Source: Artemisia argyi (Eukaryota; Streptophyta; Magnoliopsida; Asterales; Asteraceae). From it: a DNA stretch of 64,000 bases. Shown here in pieces: positions 45,838 through 58,584 of the stretch (the first letter of the stretch is position 1; each line of letters opens with the position of its first letter). The notes beneath the pieces are model-generated. The model searched no databases. It had not been told where the DNA came from and worked only from the letters and a program-made list of their open reading frames with translations. The position numbers and the translations under genes were made by a program. Where the stretch lies: assembly GCA_030686995.1 (NCBI GenBank), contig CM060708.1, positions 260,342,044-260,406,043 on the forward strand. Reading direction: 5' to 3'.

Positions 45838-47243
45838 TGATGCGTGGGAATCGCAACAGGCTTTACCTCTCGAGGGATCTCGAGAAGCTTACAACCCCCA
45901 CCAGGCAGTGTACCTGATCGTTGTAGTATAGTATAGTGACAAGTACCGGGGGATTGATCGTTCAGCTTAGGAATAGTGTCGCTAGGATTAGAAAACCTAA
46001 ATACTAGTTCTAAAGGTGAGGGATGATTGTTTTTGTATTTTTATATTTTATAGAAAGCAATTAAAAATCTCGGATTTGAAGGATTTGGGCGGAATTAGTT
46101 GCTAATCAACTAACCCAATACTAAAGATGTAATCAAAATAAAATACTAGAAATGAAAATAAACTAAATTATACTAAAGTTGTGAGCAATAAGTGGAGAAA
46201 ATGTGTTTACTTAGATTTCACTACTCCCTAGACATCTTTTACACTTTAATTACTTGTTATAATTGCATTGATGACGGATCGTATTCCTTAATACCATTCA
46301 TGGGGTGGCACACTTAACTCCCCAATTCTATGAGCTCTTATCTCCTCCTACACCATGCCTAGCACAAATATAGGGATTGTAAACAGTGGCTCGTGCATTA
46401 AATACAACCAATAAAGACTTAGTGCGCGTCGGTTCATGTTTCTTAAGACGTTCAAGCATGTTACCAATTGGAGATCTGCCAGTTTTCTTAAGCCTAACAT
46501 ATAAATCATTCATCCAAAACAAGTATAAACAAGTAATCAACACATAATTAACATCTAGGTTTTATTAGATCCAAGCAAACACAAGATAGATCTAGCCTAG
46601 CATGATGGAATTAAGACAAGAACAAGATATAGACAACCAACACATAGACATATTGATTGAATTAAAAGAACACTTATCATAATTACACATGAAAGGTATC
46701 AAGGGCTTGGAACTCTTGAAAAACCTGTAAAATTCGCACCAAAATTGTACTTAGGGTTTCTCCAAAACTTCTCTCCTTTAAATGTGAAAATTAGAAAACT
46801 ATATATAAGAAAAGGGGTCAGACGGCGTCAAGACCAAGCTTGTGACGCCGTCACCTCGCCGCCAAAACTATTCTCGGACTGCCTTGATCTACATTTGACG
46901 CCGTCAAGACTTAATCATTTCCAGGCCGTCATGACTTTTACTCTTGACGCCCTACCTTCGTGACGCCGTCAAATCTCTACTGAATCGTCATGGAATTTTG
47001 CTATTGACGCCGTCAGGGAATTACTCTTGACGCCGTCACCTACTGTTCCCAGCATGGAAAATTAAGACTTTGACGTTTTCTCACTTTTATGCTCCAAAAA
47101 CGTCCGAATTGCTTCCTTTTCCAGATTTCTCTCCCAAAGTACCTAAAATCACAAAAGGAACGATTTAGGGCAATATTTGATCAAATAAATTCGAATTCAG
47201 GCTTAAATGACCCCCTAAAAATGGATCATTTTTCGCCTCATCA
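45838..47243 (-). repeat. Athila 3' LTR, copy A
   Basis: 1406 bp, bounded by TGATGCGTGGG and CGCCTCATCA in plus orientation. It interrupts the FYSQ ORF. Confidence 0.9.
46798..47038 (-). promoter_or_regulatory. Athila LTR promoter, copy A
   Basis: On the minus strand a TATA box (plus coordinates about 46798-46808) preceded by TGACGSCGTCA-type sites starting at 46843, 46896, 46961, 47005 and 47028, and a slightly changed one at 46820. Confidence 0.6.
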
Positions 47244-47808
47244 TATACCCTTACACTTGAGATTTGCTTGTCCTCAAGGAAATGCGCTTTTATTCTACTC
47301 AAAAGACAAGTTAGGGGTCATTTAATACTAATATAAAAGTAATTACAACAAATAATCGTTCCACTAAAGACCAATAGACAAGCACGGAGGTTATATACAA
47401 GCACCTCACAAATAGTGTTTAGATACTCACGTCTCTCGGGTGTAATAAAGTGTAAATTACAATATGGAAACGGAAGATATCTCTCACTACCTGTCATAGC
47501 AAAATAGATTACCATAGGCTTGGGAAAGGATCAAACCTCCACCACATGGCGTAAGCACCTAGGATAAACTATCAAAGAGGTCTTTTAAAGGGTTGTAACG
47601 TTAGGTGTAGGGATATGAAATACACGGTTTTGTTGGATAAAGGAAGTTTTACTGGTGGCGAGTTAACAATCTTGGTTAATTACATGTACAAGATGGCGTT
47701 GCTAAGCCAAGACTAGACTCGACTTAAGCTAATAAATGAAAAATAACAAAAACATAAAATGAACATAGAATGAAAAAGGATGGTAGTCCGTATGTTTTTT
47801 CTCTTTTT

Positions 47809-47854
<46 letters not shown>

Positions 47855-48906
47855 ATACACTCTTACCCTACCATCCAAAATAATACATCATAGGGAATGA
47901 ACACTCTCCTTACACTAGAATTTTTACATACTTTACAATAAACTAAACTAATGACTCGAATCAAGAAAATCAAAACACTTGGAGCACTTTTAAGATTAAC
48001 GCACAATTGGGGGTAATAAGTGATGTTCTTCCCCATTACTCCATAAATAAGTACTAACCCATGAGTCCCAATCGTCCCAAAACAATATGTACAAGGATAT
48101 GACCCGACTTAGCAACCATGTAATCAATTAGATAGTTAACTTAGGGTTTAACAAATAACAATAATGCACTAAAAATGAGCGCATACACGGAAGGCTAAGG
48201 CGATTTGGTTGTACATTTAAGTGGGGTGTAATAAATTCTTCCTTTAAGTAAAATGCTTAAAGTTAGAAACGAAAAGATAAGCTCGGAGGGGTGTACTAGG
48301 GGTTTTGTGTACTAAAAATGAGTACAACGCTAAGGGTGTGGGAAAAATTAGTTGACTTAACTAGCCAAGTAATATGACTTAAATGGTCAAGTAATTATGA
48401 TACGGGTTTAACACAAGGGTGATCCTAATGCCTCTTATCATGTAGTAAATCCTACTACACGAATGTAGTCTCACTAGCGGTCTCGGGATGCACCACTAAC
48501 GCAAGTTCTAGAATCTAAATGCTACCGGTACACTCATAAGCACTAATAGTAAATGCTTTTCCTATCAAATCTAAAGGCGAACCTCACATATTTGGGTGGA
48601 AAATTTTTCTGAATATACGGTTATGTGCTAGTCATACAATCTCTTATCCATGAGACGCTTGCTATGGCTAAAGTTTCACTCCTAAATGTTGTAAAAAATT
48701 TTAAATTTGGCACTAAAATTGCACTAACAAGTATTTCTCATAGTTTTATTACACATCTACCATTAAACAAAACAAACTCAAGCGAAGTGCATATGTAAGG
48801 TATCATCTTTTTACCCTCCCCTTACACTTAATATGAACATTGTCCCCAATGTTCAAGTAAAGAATGTAAAAGTGAAAAAGTAAAGAGAATGAAATCAAAT
48901 ACTCCC

Positions 48907-50312
48907 TGATACGTGGGAATCGCACCAGGCTTTACCTCTCAAGGGATCTTGAGAAGCTTACAACCCCCACCAGGCAGTGTACCTGATCGTTGTAGTATAG
49001 TATAGTGACAAGTACCGGGGGATTGATCGTTCAGCTAGGAATAGTGTCGCTAGGATTAGAAAGCCTAAATACTAGCTCTAAAGGTGAGGGAAGATTATTT
49101 TTGTGTTTTTATATTTTTTTAGAAAGCAATTAAAATTCTCGGGTTTGAAGGATTTGGGCGGAATTAGTTGCTATTCAGCTAACCCAATGCTAAGATGCAA
49201 TCAAAATAAAATATTAAAAATGAAAATAAACTAAATTATACTAAAGTTGTGAGCAGTAATTGGAGAAAATGTGTTTACTTAGATTTCACTACTCCCTAGA
49301 CATCTTTTACACGTTAATTACTTGTTATAATTGCTTGGATGACGGATCGTATTCCTTAATACCATTCATGAGGTGGCACACTTAACTCCCCAATTCTATG
49401 AGCTCTTATCACCTCCTACACCATGCCCAGCACAACTATAGGGATTGTAAATAGTGGCTCATGCATTAAATACAACCAATAAAGACCTAGTGCGCGTCGG
49501 TTCATGTTTCTTAAGACGTTCAAGCATGTTACCAATTGGAGATCTGCCAGTTTTCTTAAGCCTAACATATAAATCATTCATTCAAGACAAGAATAAACAA
49601 GTAATCAACACATAATCAACATCTCGGTTTCATTAGATCTAAGCAAACACAAGATACATCTAGCCTAGCATGATGAAATTAAGACAAGAACAAGATATAG
49701 ACAACCAACACATAGACATATTGATTGAATTAAAGGAACACTTATCTTGATTACACATGCAAGGTATCAAGGGGTTGGAACCCTTGAAAAACCTGTAAAG
49801 TTACACCAAAATCGTACTTAGGGTTTCTCCCAAAACTTCTCTTTTTAAATGTGAAAAATTAGAAAACTATATATAGGAAAAGGGGTCTGACGGCGTCAAT
49901 ACATATCTTGTGACGCCGTCACCTCGCCGCCAAAACTCTTTTCGGACTGCCTTGATCTACATTTGACGCCGTCAAGACTTAATCATTTCTAGGCCGTCAT
50001 GACTTTTACTCTTGACGCCCTACCTTCATGACGCCGTCAAATCTCTACTGGACCGTCATGGAATTTTGCTCTTGACGCCGTCAGGAAGTTGCTCTTGACG
50101 CCGTCACCTACTGTTCCCAGCATGGAAAATTAAGACTTTGGCGTTTTCTTCACTTTTATGCTCCAAAAACGTCCGATTTGCTTCCTTTTCCAGATTTCAC
50201 TCCCAAAGTACCTAAAATCACAAAAGGAACGATTTAGGGCAATATTTGATCAAATAAATTCGTATTCGGGCTTAAATGACCCCCTAAAAACGGATCATTT
50301 TTCGCCTCATCA
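48907..50312 (-). repeat. Athila 3' LTR, copy B
   Basis: 1406 bp, TGATACGTGGG to CGCCTCATCA in plus orientation. Against the 5' remnant at 57829-58584 I count roughly 18 differences in about 750 bp. Confidence 0.9.
49867..50106 (-). promoter_or_regulatory. Athila LTR promoter, copy B
   Basis: TATA box at 49867-49876 and TGACGSCGTCA sites starting at 49888, 49911, 49964, 50029, 50073 and 50096. Confidence 0.6.
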
Positions 50313-52557
50313 TATACCCTTACACTTGAGATTTGCTTGTCCTCAAGCAAATGCGCTTTTATTCTAGTCAAAATACAAGTTATGGGTCATTTAACACTAA
50401 TATAAAAGTAATTACAACAAATAATCGTTCCACTAAAGATCAATAGACAAGCACGGAGGTCATACACAAGCACCTCACAAATAGTGTTTAGATACTCACA
50501 TCTCTCGGGTGTAATAAAGTGTAAATTACAATACGGAAACGGAAGATATCTCTCGCTACCTGTCATAGGAAAATAGATTACCACAGGTTTGGGAAAGGAT
50601 CAAACCTCCACCACATGGCATAAGCACCTAGGATAAACTATCAAAGAGGTCTTTTAAAGGGTTGTAACGTTAGGTGTAAGGATATGAAATACACGGTTTT
50701 GTTGGATAAAGGAAGTTTTACTGGTGGCGAGTTAACAATCTTGGTTAATTACATGTACAATGTGGCGTTGCTAAGCCAAGACTAGACTCGACTTAAGCTA
50801 ATAAATGAAAAATAACAAAAACATAAAATGAACATAGAATGAAACGGGATGGTAGTCCGTATGTTTTTTCTTTTCTTTTTTTCTTTTTCTCTTCCTTGAT
50901 TTTTCTATTTTTTTTCGATTTTTTTTTTTTTCATACACTCTTACCCTACCATCCAAAATAATACATCATAGGGAATGAGCATTTCCCTTACACTTGAATT
51001 TTTACATACTTTACAATTAACTAATCTAATGACTCGAATTAAGAAAATCAAAACACTTGGAGCACTTTTAAGATTAACGCACATATGGGGGTAATAATAT
51101 TATGTTCTTCCCCATTACTCCATAAATAAGTACTTTACCTATGAGTCCCAATCGTCCCAAAACAATATGTACAAGGATATGACTCGACTTAGAAACCATG
51201 TAATCAATTAGAAAGTTAACTTAGGGTTTAACAAATAACAATAATGCACTAAAAATGAGCGCATACACGGAAGGCTAAGGCGATTTGGTTGTACATTTAA
51301 GTGGGGTGTAACAAATTCTTTCTTTTAGTAAAATGCTTAAAGTTAGAAACGAAAAGATAGGCTCAGAGGGGTGTACTAGGGGTATCGTGTACTAAAAATG
51401 AGTACAACGCTAAGGGTGTGGGAAAATTAGTTGACTTAACTAGCCAAGTAATATGACTTAAATGGTCAAGTAATTATAATACGGGTTTAACACAGGGTGA
51501 TCCTAATGCCTCTTATCATGTAGTAAATCCTACCACACGAATGTAGTCTCACTAGCGGTCTCGGGATGCATCACTAACGCAAGTTCTAGAATCTAAATGC
51601 TACCGGTACACTCATAAGCACTAATAGTAAATGCTTTTCCTATCAAATCTAAAGGCGAACCTCACATATTTGGGTGGAAAATTTTTCTGAATATACGGTT
51701 ATGTGCTAGTCATACAATCTCCTATCCATGAGACGCTTGCTATGGCTAAAGTTTCACTACTAAATGTTGCAAAAAATTTTAAATTTGGCGCTAAAATTAC
51801 ACTAACAAGTATTTCTCATAGTTTTATTACACATCTACCTTTAAACAAAACAAATTCAAGCGAAAGTGCATATGTAAGGTATCATCTTTTTACCCTCCCC
51901 TTACACTTTGGATGAACATTGTCCCCAATGTTCAGGTAAAGAATGTAAAAGTGAAAAAGTAAAGAGAATGAAATCAAATACTCCCCTGATTCGCTCGGTA
52001 TGGATAATAAGGTGGTCAGGTTAAATCTTCCTCCAAGAAAATGAACAATCAAAGCTTGCCTTCCAGAATATAAATCATCTTCTTGTCATACATAACCTGT
52101 AAAACCTGAGAAAATAGACAGGACAACCTCGCGTAAAATCAGCGGCATCCTATATAAGTTACTAAATCCTAGAAAACAAGATATGATATAATGCTTGTGG
52201 AATGAAGTTTGCAGATCTCCTGGAGATTATAAAACTTAATAATTCACAATAACCATAAGACTCCGTTAGAAAAACAAAACCGGTAAAATTTCCAGATTTT
52301 TACACCTGACGCCGTCAAGAGTAAACTCCTGACGCCGTCAGAATTGACCTGCAGAAATTCTTATGTTAAGTTTCTGGAAAATTTCTGGAAAAACTTTGTC
52401 CCACTTCCTGGAAAATCCTGCAAAACTTCATCATGACTCAATACAAGCATTTGACTCTAACAAATACGAATATACATGTTCATTTAATATTGTGGAGAAT
52501 CATGATCGGTTTGTTTCTTGAAAACATATTTGGGGTTTCCCCTTACACTTATCTTTT

Positions 52558-52602
<45 letters not shown>

Positions 52603-52817
52603 ACCTTTAGGTGGAGTTAAGACTAGGCTAAACAACAAAGTAAAGTATTTCCACTATTTAGTTTAGAAACATGATCTACCAACAATAAAAATAAAGCATG
52701 CATACGGAAACAAATAACAAACAAACAAAAATAAAATCACACAAAACATGGGTTGCCTCCCAAGAAGCGCTTTTCTTTATTTACGAGTCTTGTAGCTAGA
52801 CTCAAGATCGTGGGTTA
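50313..52817 (-). other. Athila post-pol non-coding region (copy B)
   Basis: Contains no credible gene. Just beyond the pol stop is the conserved 'ggttgcctcccaagaagcgc' phrase (plus strand, about 52752) usual in Athila. A poly(A) tract fills 52560-52603 and a T-rich tract 50873-50932. A 70-codon plus-strand ORF at 51703-51915 also occurs in copy 1, but its changes are mostly amino-acid replacing. Confidence 0.75.
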
Positions 52818-53675
52818 CTACGTGATCTCATCATCAAACGTCACATCCTCTTCACTAATCATTTCATTGTTATTCTCTTGGTAGTGCTTGACACGTTGTA
52901 TGTTAACAGTAAATTCCCTACCTTCATCATCTAGTAACACCACGGCTCCAAATTTAGAGGAATTCTTTACCGTGAACGGTCCATACCATCTAGACTTAAG
53001 TTTTCCCGGAAATAATCTCAACCTAGAATTATATAATAGGACCTTGTCACCCTCTGAAAATTCTTTGGGTTTCTTAATTCTCTGGTCATGCCATCTTTTA
53101 GCTCTCTCTTTATATGTGATGGAGGATTCGTAGGCTTCTAGCCTAAGCTCATCAAGCTCATGTAATTGCAAGAACCTATTATTTCCAGCAATTGTGTAAT
53201 CTAAGTTGCATGTCTTAAGTGCCCAATAAGCCTTATGTTCTAATTCCACTGGTAAGTGACATGCCTTACCATACACCATGCGGAACGGGGTCGTTCCAAT
53301 AGGTGTTTTGTAGGCGGTTCGGAATGCCCATAAGGCTTCGTCGAGTTTAAATGACCAGTCCTTTCTGTTTTGACTAACCGTTTTTTCAAGTATTCTTTTA
53401 ATAGCCCTATTGGTGTTTTCGACTTGGTCGTTGGTTTGTGGATGATAAGCGGTGGAGAACCGATGGGGTACTCCATACCTTTTCATGACCTTTTCCATTT
53501 GTGCATTGCAAAAATGGGTTCCCCTATCACTAATGAGAGCTTTAGGAATCCCAAATCTCACGAAAAGCTTTTTCAGGAAATGAACAACTACTCTGGCGTC
53601 ATTGGTCCTAAGGGCTTGTGCCTCAACCCATTTTGAAACATAGTCAATGGCGACTAATATGTACTCGTTCCCCCT
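52818..53675 (-). pseudogene. Athila integrase core and C-terminal domain (after frameshift)
   Basis: Continues the polyprotein in the next frame from the C-run at 53670-53674. It has D-Y-V-S-K-W-V-E-A, the second catalytic Asp in [19 protein letters not shown] with the catalytic Glu (Asp replaces the usual Gly before Gln), and [11 protein letters not shown], a strong Athila signature. The C-terminal part has [21 protein letters not shown]. The natural stop is at 52818-52820. The shift fits loss of one base from the homopolymer, so a read error is possible. Confidence 0.92.
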
Positions 53676-56600
53676 GAAGATGGAAAGGGTCCCATGAAGT
53701 CAATCCCCCAAACATCGAAGACCTCACAAACTTGTATAAAGTTCTGAGGTGCTTCATCCCTATGTGATATATTTTCGGCTCGTTGACATGCATCACATGC
53801 CTGTACCATTTCTTTTACATCACGGAAAATTGTGGGCCAATAGAATCCCGCATCGAGAATCTTCCGGGCGGTGATGTTTATCCCATGGTGCCCGCCAGAG
53901 GGACCAGAGTGACATTCCCTCATAATCTTTACTGCCTCATTTTCCGAAACACAACGCCTTACAATTTGGTCAGGACACCTTCGGAATAAAAAGGGTTCAT
54001 CCCAAAAGTAGTACTTTAGTTGAGAAAAGAACCTCTTCCTTTTGTACTTAGTCAGGTGTTCAGGAACGAGTCTACTTGCGAGGTAATTAGCAAAATCGGC
54101 GTACCACGGCTCCGAGTCACTCATTAACATGAGTTGTTCGTCAGGAAATGAATCCCTAATCTCACTTCTATCGTGCTCATCCAAGGGGTTTTCGAGATGA
54201 GATAGATGATCTGTGGCCAGATTTTTAGCTCCCCTCTTATCACGAATCTCAACATCGAATTCTTGTAGCAACAAGATCCACCGAATTAGTCGTGGCTTAG
54301 CATCCTGCTTCGCGAAGAGATATCTAAGAGCCGAATGATCAGTGAAGACGACTGTTTTTGAAAGGAGAAGATATTGTCGGAATTTGTCGAATGCAAACAC
54401 TACGGCTAATAGTTCTTTCTCGGTGGTGGAGTAGTTCTCTTGAGCGGGATTCATGGTTTTGCTAGCGTAGTAAATAGGTTGGAAAAGCTTGTCTCGTCGT
54501 TGACCTAATACAGCCCCGACAGCGAAGTCGCTAGTGTCACACATGATTTCAAATGGTAACTCCCAGTTGGGTGTGATCATGATTGGAGCTTGAGTGAGTT
54601 CCCTTTTTAAGAGATCGAATGCATCCTTGCATTCTTGGGAAAAATCGAACGGAGCATCCTTCACAAGTAATTGAGTCATTGGCCGAGCGATTTTGGAGAA
54701 ATCTTTGATGAATCTCCGATAAAACATGGCATGCCCCAAGAAGCTGCGTATTGCTTTAACAGTCGTGGGGTATGGTAACTTAGATATAGCTTCAACTTTA
54801 GCTTGGTCCACCTCTATTCCGTTCCCTGAGATCTTATGCCCTAACACAATCCCTTCTTTTACCATGAAATGACACTTTTCCCAGTTTAGCACCAAGTTGG
54901 TTTCCTCACAACGTTTAAGCATCTTTTCAAGATTAGCAAGACAGCGGTCGCAGGAGTTCCCGAAGACCAAAAAGTCATCCATGAACACTTCCATGCTGTC
55001 TTCCATAAGTTCGTGAAAGATTGCGGTCATGCATCGTTGGAAAGTGGCGGGGGCATTACATAGCCCAAAAGGCATCCTTTTGTAGGCAAATGTTCCATAA
55101 GGGCAGGTAAACGTGGTCTTTTCTTGGTCCTCAGGTGCTATGGGAATCTGAAAATATCCAAAGAATCCATCCAAGAAGCAATAGTACTCGTGTCCAGATA
55201 ATCTTTCTAACATCTGATCAATGAATGGTAAGGGAAAGTGATCTTTCCTCATGGCATCATTCAGCTTTCGATAGTCGATGCATACCCGCCATCCAGTGAC
55301 TGTTCTCTGGGGCACCATCTCACCCTTGTCATTCTTAACTACAGTCATTCCACCCTTTTTAGGTACAACCTGCACAGGACTGACCCATGGGCTATCCGAG
55401 ATCGAGTAAATCAATCCTGCATCCAAAAGTTTTATGACTTCTTTCTTCACTACTTCCTTAATGTTAGGGTTCATGCGCCTCTGGGGTTGCACGGTAGGTT
55501 TATAATCTTCTTCCATGAGAATCTTATGTGTGCAGAAAGTTGAGTCAATCCCCTTAATGTTGGCCACACTCCATGCGAGTACGCCCTTGTATTTTTTTTG
55601 GACCTCTAAGAATTTACCTTTTTGTTCATGTTCCAAGGAAGAGTTTATGATTACCGGGAGTTGATCCTCTCCCTGAAGGAAGGCATACTCCAAATGGTTA
55701 GGAAGCTCTTTAAGATCTACATCAGGAGGTTCGATAATAGAAGGTTTGAGCTTGTTTTCGGGTTTTCGGAGCTCGAGATGTTCCGTTGCCTCTTGTCTGG
55801 GGTAGAAGGAGACTGCACTAACATCCTCCATCTTTTCTACCTCTAGCAAAGGCAGAAAACTCTCGTCCCGTAGCCAGCCTTCATCGATCTGTTCATCGAC
55901 ACAGCTATCAATGACATCTGTGAGTTCATCTACCTCCCCGATAAAATAGAGCCGGTTGGCTGCTTCGAGGGAGAGGTCCATAGAATCCTTAATGTCGAAG
56001 GTTGTGCTATCATCTCCCACTCGTAAGGTTAATTTGCCATCGTAGACATCTATGACTGCACGAGCGGTAGCAAGAAATGGTCTACCTAAGATGATGGGTA
56101 CCAAGTCATCCTCCTCCATATCCAGGATTACGAAGTCGACCGGGAATTTGAATTTCCCAACTTTGACTAGCACATTCTCGCATATCCCTACGGGGTACTT
56201 GACCGATCTATCGGCTAGTTGGATGTTCATACGGGTAGACTTCAATCCAAAGTATCCTAGTTTACGGAACATAGAGTGAGGCATGAGATTGATACTCGCT
56301 CCCAAATCGGCAAGAGCATTCTTGATTGATAGAGGTCCTATGGAGCAAGGCAAGGTAAAGCTGCCCGGATCATCTACCTTTTTTGGTAGCCCTCGGTGGG
56401 TCACTACTGAGCATTCTTCCCCCAGGGTCACAAGACCCTCGAGTTTCTTCTGGTTAGCAAGTAGTTTTTTAAAGTATGTACTATACTTTGGCATGTGATA
56501 GCAAGCATCAAGGAGAGGTATGGTGACAACCGAGTCCTTTAGGTAAGACAGGAATCTCTTGTTATCATTCTCAGTTTTCTGGTTCCTTAATCGGGACGGA

Positions 56601-57830
56601 AACGGGATTCTCACAGGTTGGTTAGGCAGGGTTGATGGGGAAGGGGTCGTCAAGGGCGGTTGGTCGGGGGTATTACCGCCGACATCCTCCTCCTCCTCCT
56701 CCCCAGGTTTGTTTGGATCGTGGGTGATGGGAGATGAGTTTGGGTAAGGAGGGTCCTTGGTTGTTGTTCCAGCTCGAGAGGTTATTGCGAGCATGGGGTC
56801 TTTTTTGCTTACTGATGGTGTTTCAAGATTATCTAGGGCAGAGTTAAGCTTATTGAAAAATTCTCCAATATCCTCCTGCTGCTCGTCGAAAAGCTCATTA
56901 AGACCTTTCATTTGCAAGCCTTTTTCTTGAGTGAAGTGACCAAGGTCATCTTCAAAATTGCTCCTGATTTTGAATTCAGGGCCTTCCTCCCCTTCTCTTC
57001 TCTTTACCAGATTTCCCCAGAGGGTGTAATCGTCATTTTGGTAAAAAGGCAAAAGGGAGGGATCAGCATAAATGTCCCCTCCTGACAAGCGTGCATGTTC
57101 AGTTGTGGCTGCTCCTCCGCATTCTTCTACCTCATGCGGGCCCCCACAGTAATCGCAGATTAGGTAGGGATTCGAGAGTTGTTTAGGTAACTGCGATCCA
57201 GCTAGGTATTCCACTCTTTTGTGAATTTTTCTCAATCGATCAGAAGTGATTTCAGAAATGCTGACAGTCGACTCAGGTTCATCCCAAGTGTCATCCTGGT
57301 CTTGAGCATATTCTTCAATCCTATCCCATCCTTCTTCGGCACTAAGGTTGGCCAATCTCCCTTTTCTAGATTGGTTAATTCCGTTTTGATCGTTAGAGGA
57401 GATATTATCGTAGAAGATTTGGACCAAGAGCCAAAGCTCAATGCCATGATGGGGAACTTGTCTTATTAAATCTTTGAATCTAATCCACGATTTATGGAAG
57501 GGTTCATCCTTCCCTTTTCGGAAACGGAGGATCCTATCTCTAAACGCTGAGGTTTTTCCAGGTGGAAAGAACTTCTCATAGAACTTGAATATGAGTTGCT
57601 CCCATGTGAAAATAGATTCAGAAGGGAGTTTGTCATACCATTCTTGGGCTTTTTCATATAGGGTGAAAGGAAAGAATCGCAATCAGGATGTGTCTCTAGT
57701 AGCCCCATCCGTATGGAGGGTGTCTACTATTTTCAGGAAATCTTTGATGTGTTGGATTGGATCTTCCTCATCTAATCCGCAAAACTTACACACACTTTTG
57801 ACAAGCCAAACATCGTTTGCATGCAAGACC
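53654..57830 (-). pseudogene. Athila gag-protease-RT-RNase H-integrase N-terminal part
   Basis: A single frame of 1342 codons runs from 57682; the same frame continues upstream to 57830 through an in-frame TGA at 57683-57685. Order: gag (L-R-F-F-P-F-T-L, K-F-F-P-P-G-K-T), knuckle-like C-D-Y-C-G-G-P-H-E-V-E-E-C, protease (L-G-A-S-I-N-L-M-P, I-I-L-G-R-P-F-L), RT (W-R-V-C-I-D-Y-R-K-L-N, M-P-F-G-L-C-N-A, catalytic F-M-D-D), RNase H (C-D-T-S-D-F-A-V-G, E-K-E-L-L-A-V-V, T-D-H-S-A-L) and the integrase zinc region with the first Asp in G-I-D-F-M-G-P-F. The gag start is deleted. Only one stop and one frameshift disturb about 5 kb. Confidence 0.93.
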
Positions 57831-58584
57831 TTAATACCATTCATGGGGTGGCACACTTAACTCCTCAATTCTATGAGCTCTTATCTCCTCCTACACCATG
57901 CCCAACATAACTATAGGGATTGTAAACAGTGGCTCATGCATTAAATATAACCAATAAAGACCTAGTGCGCGTCGGTTCATGTTTCTTAAGACGTTCAAGC
58001 ATGTTACCAATTGGAGATCTGCCAGTTTTTCTTAAGTCTAACATATAAATCATTCATCCAAGACAAGAATAAACAAGTAATCAACACATAATCAACATCT
58101 AGGTTTCATTAGATCTAAGCAAACACAAGATAGATCTAGCCTAGCATGATGGAATTAAGACAAGAACAAGATATAGACAACCAACACATAGACATATTGA
58201 TTGAATTAAAGGAACACTTATCTTGATTACACATGCAAGGTATCAAGGGGTTGGAACCCTTGAAAAACCTGTAAAGTTACACCAAAATCGTACTTAGGGT
58301 TTCTCCCAAAACTTCTCTTTTTAAATGTGAAAAATTAGAAAACTATATATAGAAAAAGGGGTCTGACGGCGTCAAGACAAATCTTGTGACGCCGTCACCT
58401 CGCCGCCAAAACTCTTCTCGGACTGCCTTGATCTACATTTGACGCCGTCAAGACTTAATCATTTCCAGGCCGTCATGACTTTTACTCTTGACGCCCTACC
58501 TTCATGACGCCGTCAAATCTCTACTGGACCGTCATGGAATTTTGCTCTTGACGCCGTCAGGGAGTTGCTCTTGACGCCGTCACC
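57829..58584 (-). repeat. Athila 5' LTR remnant, copy B
   Basis: Matches 49354-50108 of the 3' LTR. Both ends are missing: the U5 side by deletion into gag, the U3 side by Tekay insertion. The TATA box is at 58343-58352, and TGACGSCGTCA sites run from 58364 to 58582. Confidence 0.9.
58343..58582 (-). promoter_or_regulatory. Athila LTR promoter, copy B 5' remnant
   Basis: Same layout as the other three LTRs; the last TGACGCCGTCA (58572-58582) lies two bases from the Tekay insertion point. Confidence 0.6.

Larger units (their letters stand above)
45838..48906 (-). mobile_element. Athila element copy A (3' part, interrupted by copy B)
   Basis: The 3' LTR at 45838-47243 and post-pol non-coding DNA at 47244-48906 are homologous to 50313-51976 of copy B and, inverted, to copy 1. 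The sequence stops in mid-element after 'atactccc', where copy B's LTR begins; copy B itself shows the uninterrupted continuation near 51977. Copy B is therefore inserted in copy A; ctccc (48902-48906) is the candidate target duplication. A poly(T) run lies at 47811-47852. No ORF is credible. Confidence 0.85.
48907..58584 (-). mobile_element. Athila-lineage Ty3-gypsy element copy B
   Basis: Minus-strand order: 5' LTR remnant (58584-57829), gag-pol (57830-52818), long post-pol non-coding region (52817-50313) and 3' LTR (50312-48907). A deletion joins the LTR interior to the gag coding region at 57829-57831, removing about 447 bp of the LTR, the primer site, the leader and the gag start. A Tekay element is inserted in the 5' LTR at 58584/58585. 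The protein lineage (gag F-P-F-T-L, RT V-F-M-D-D-F) is Athila. Confidence 0.88.
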
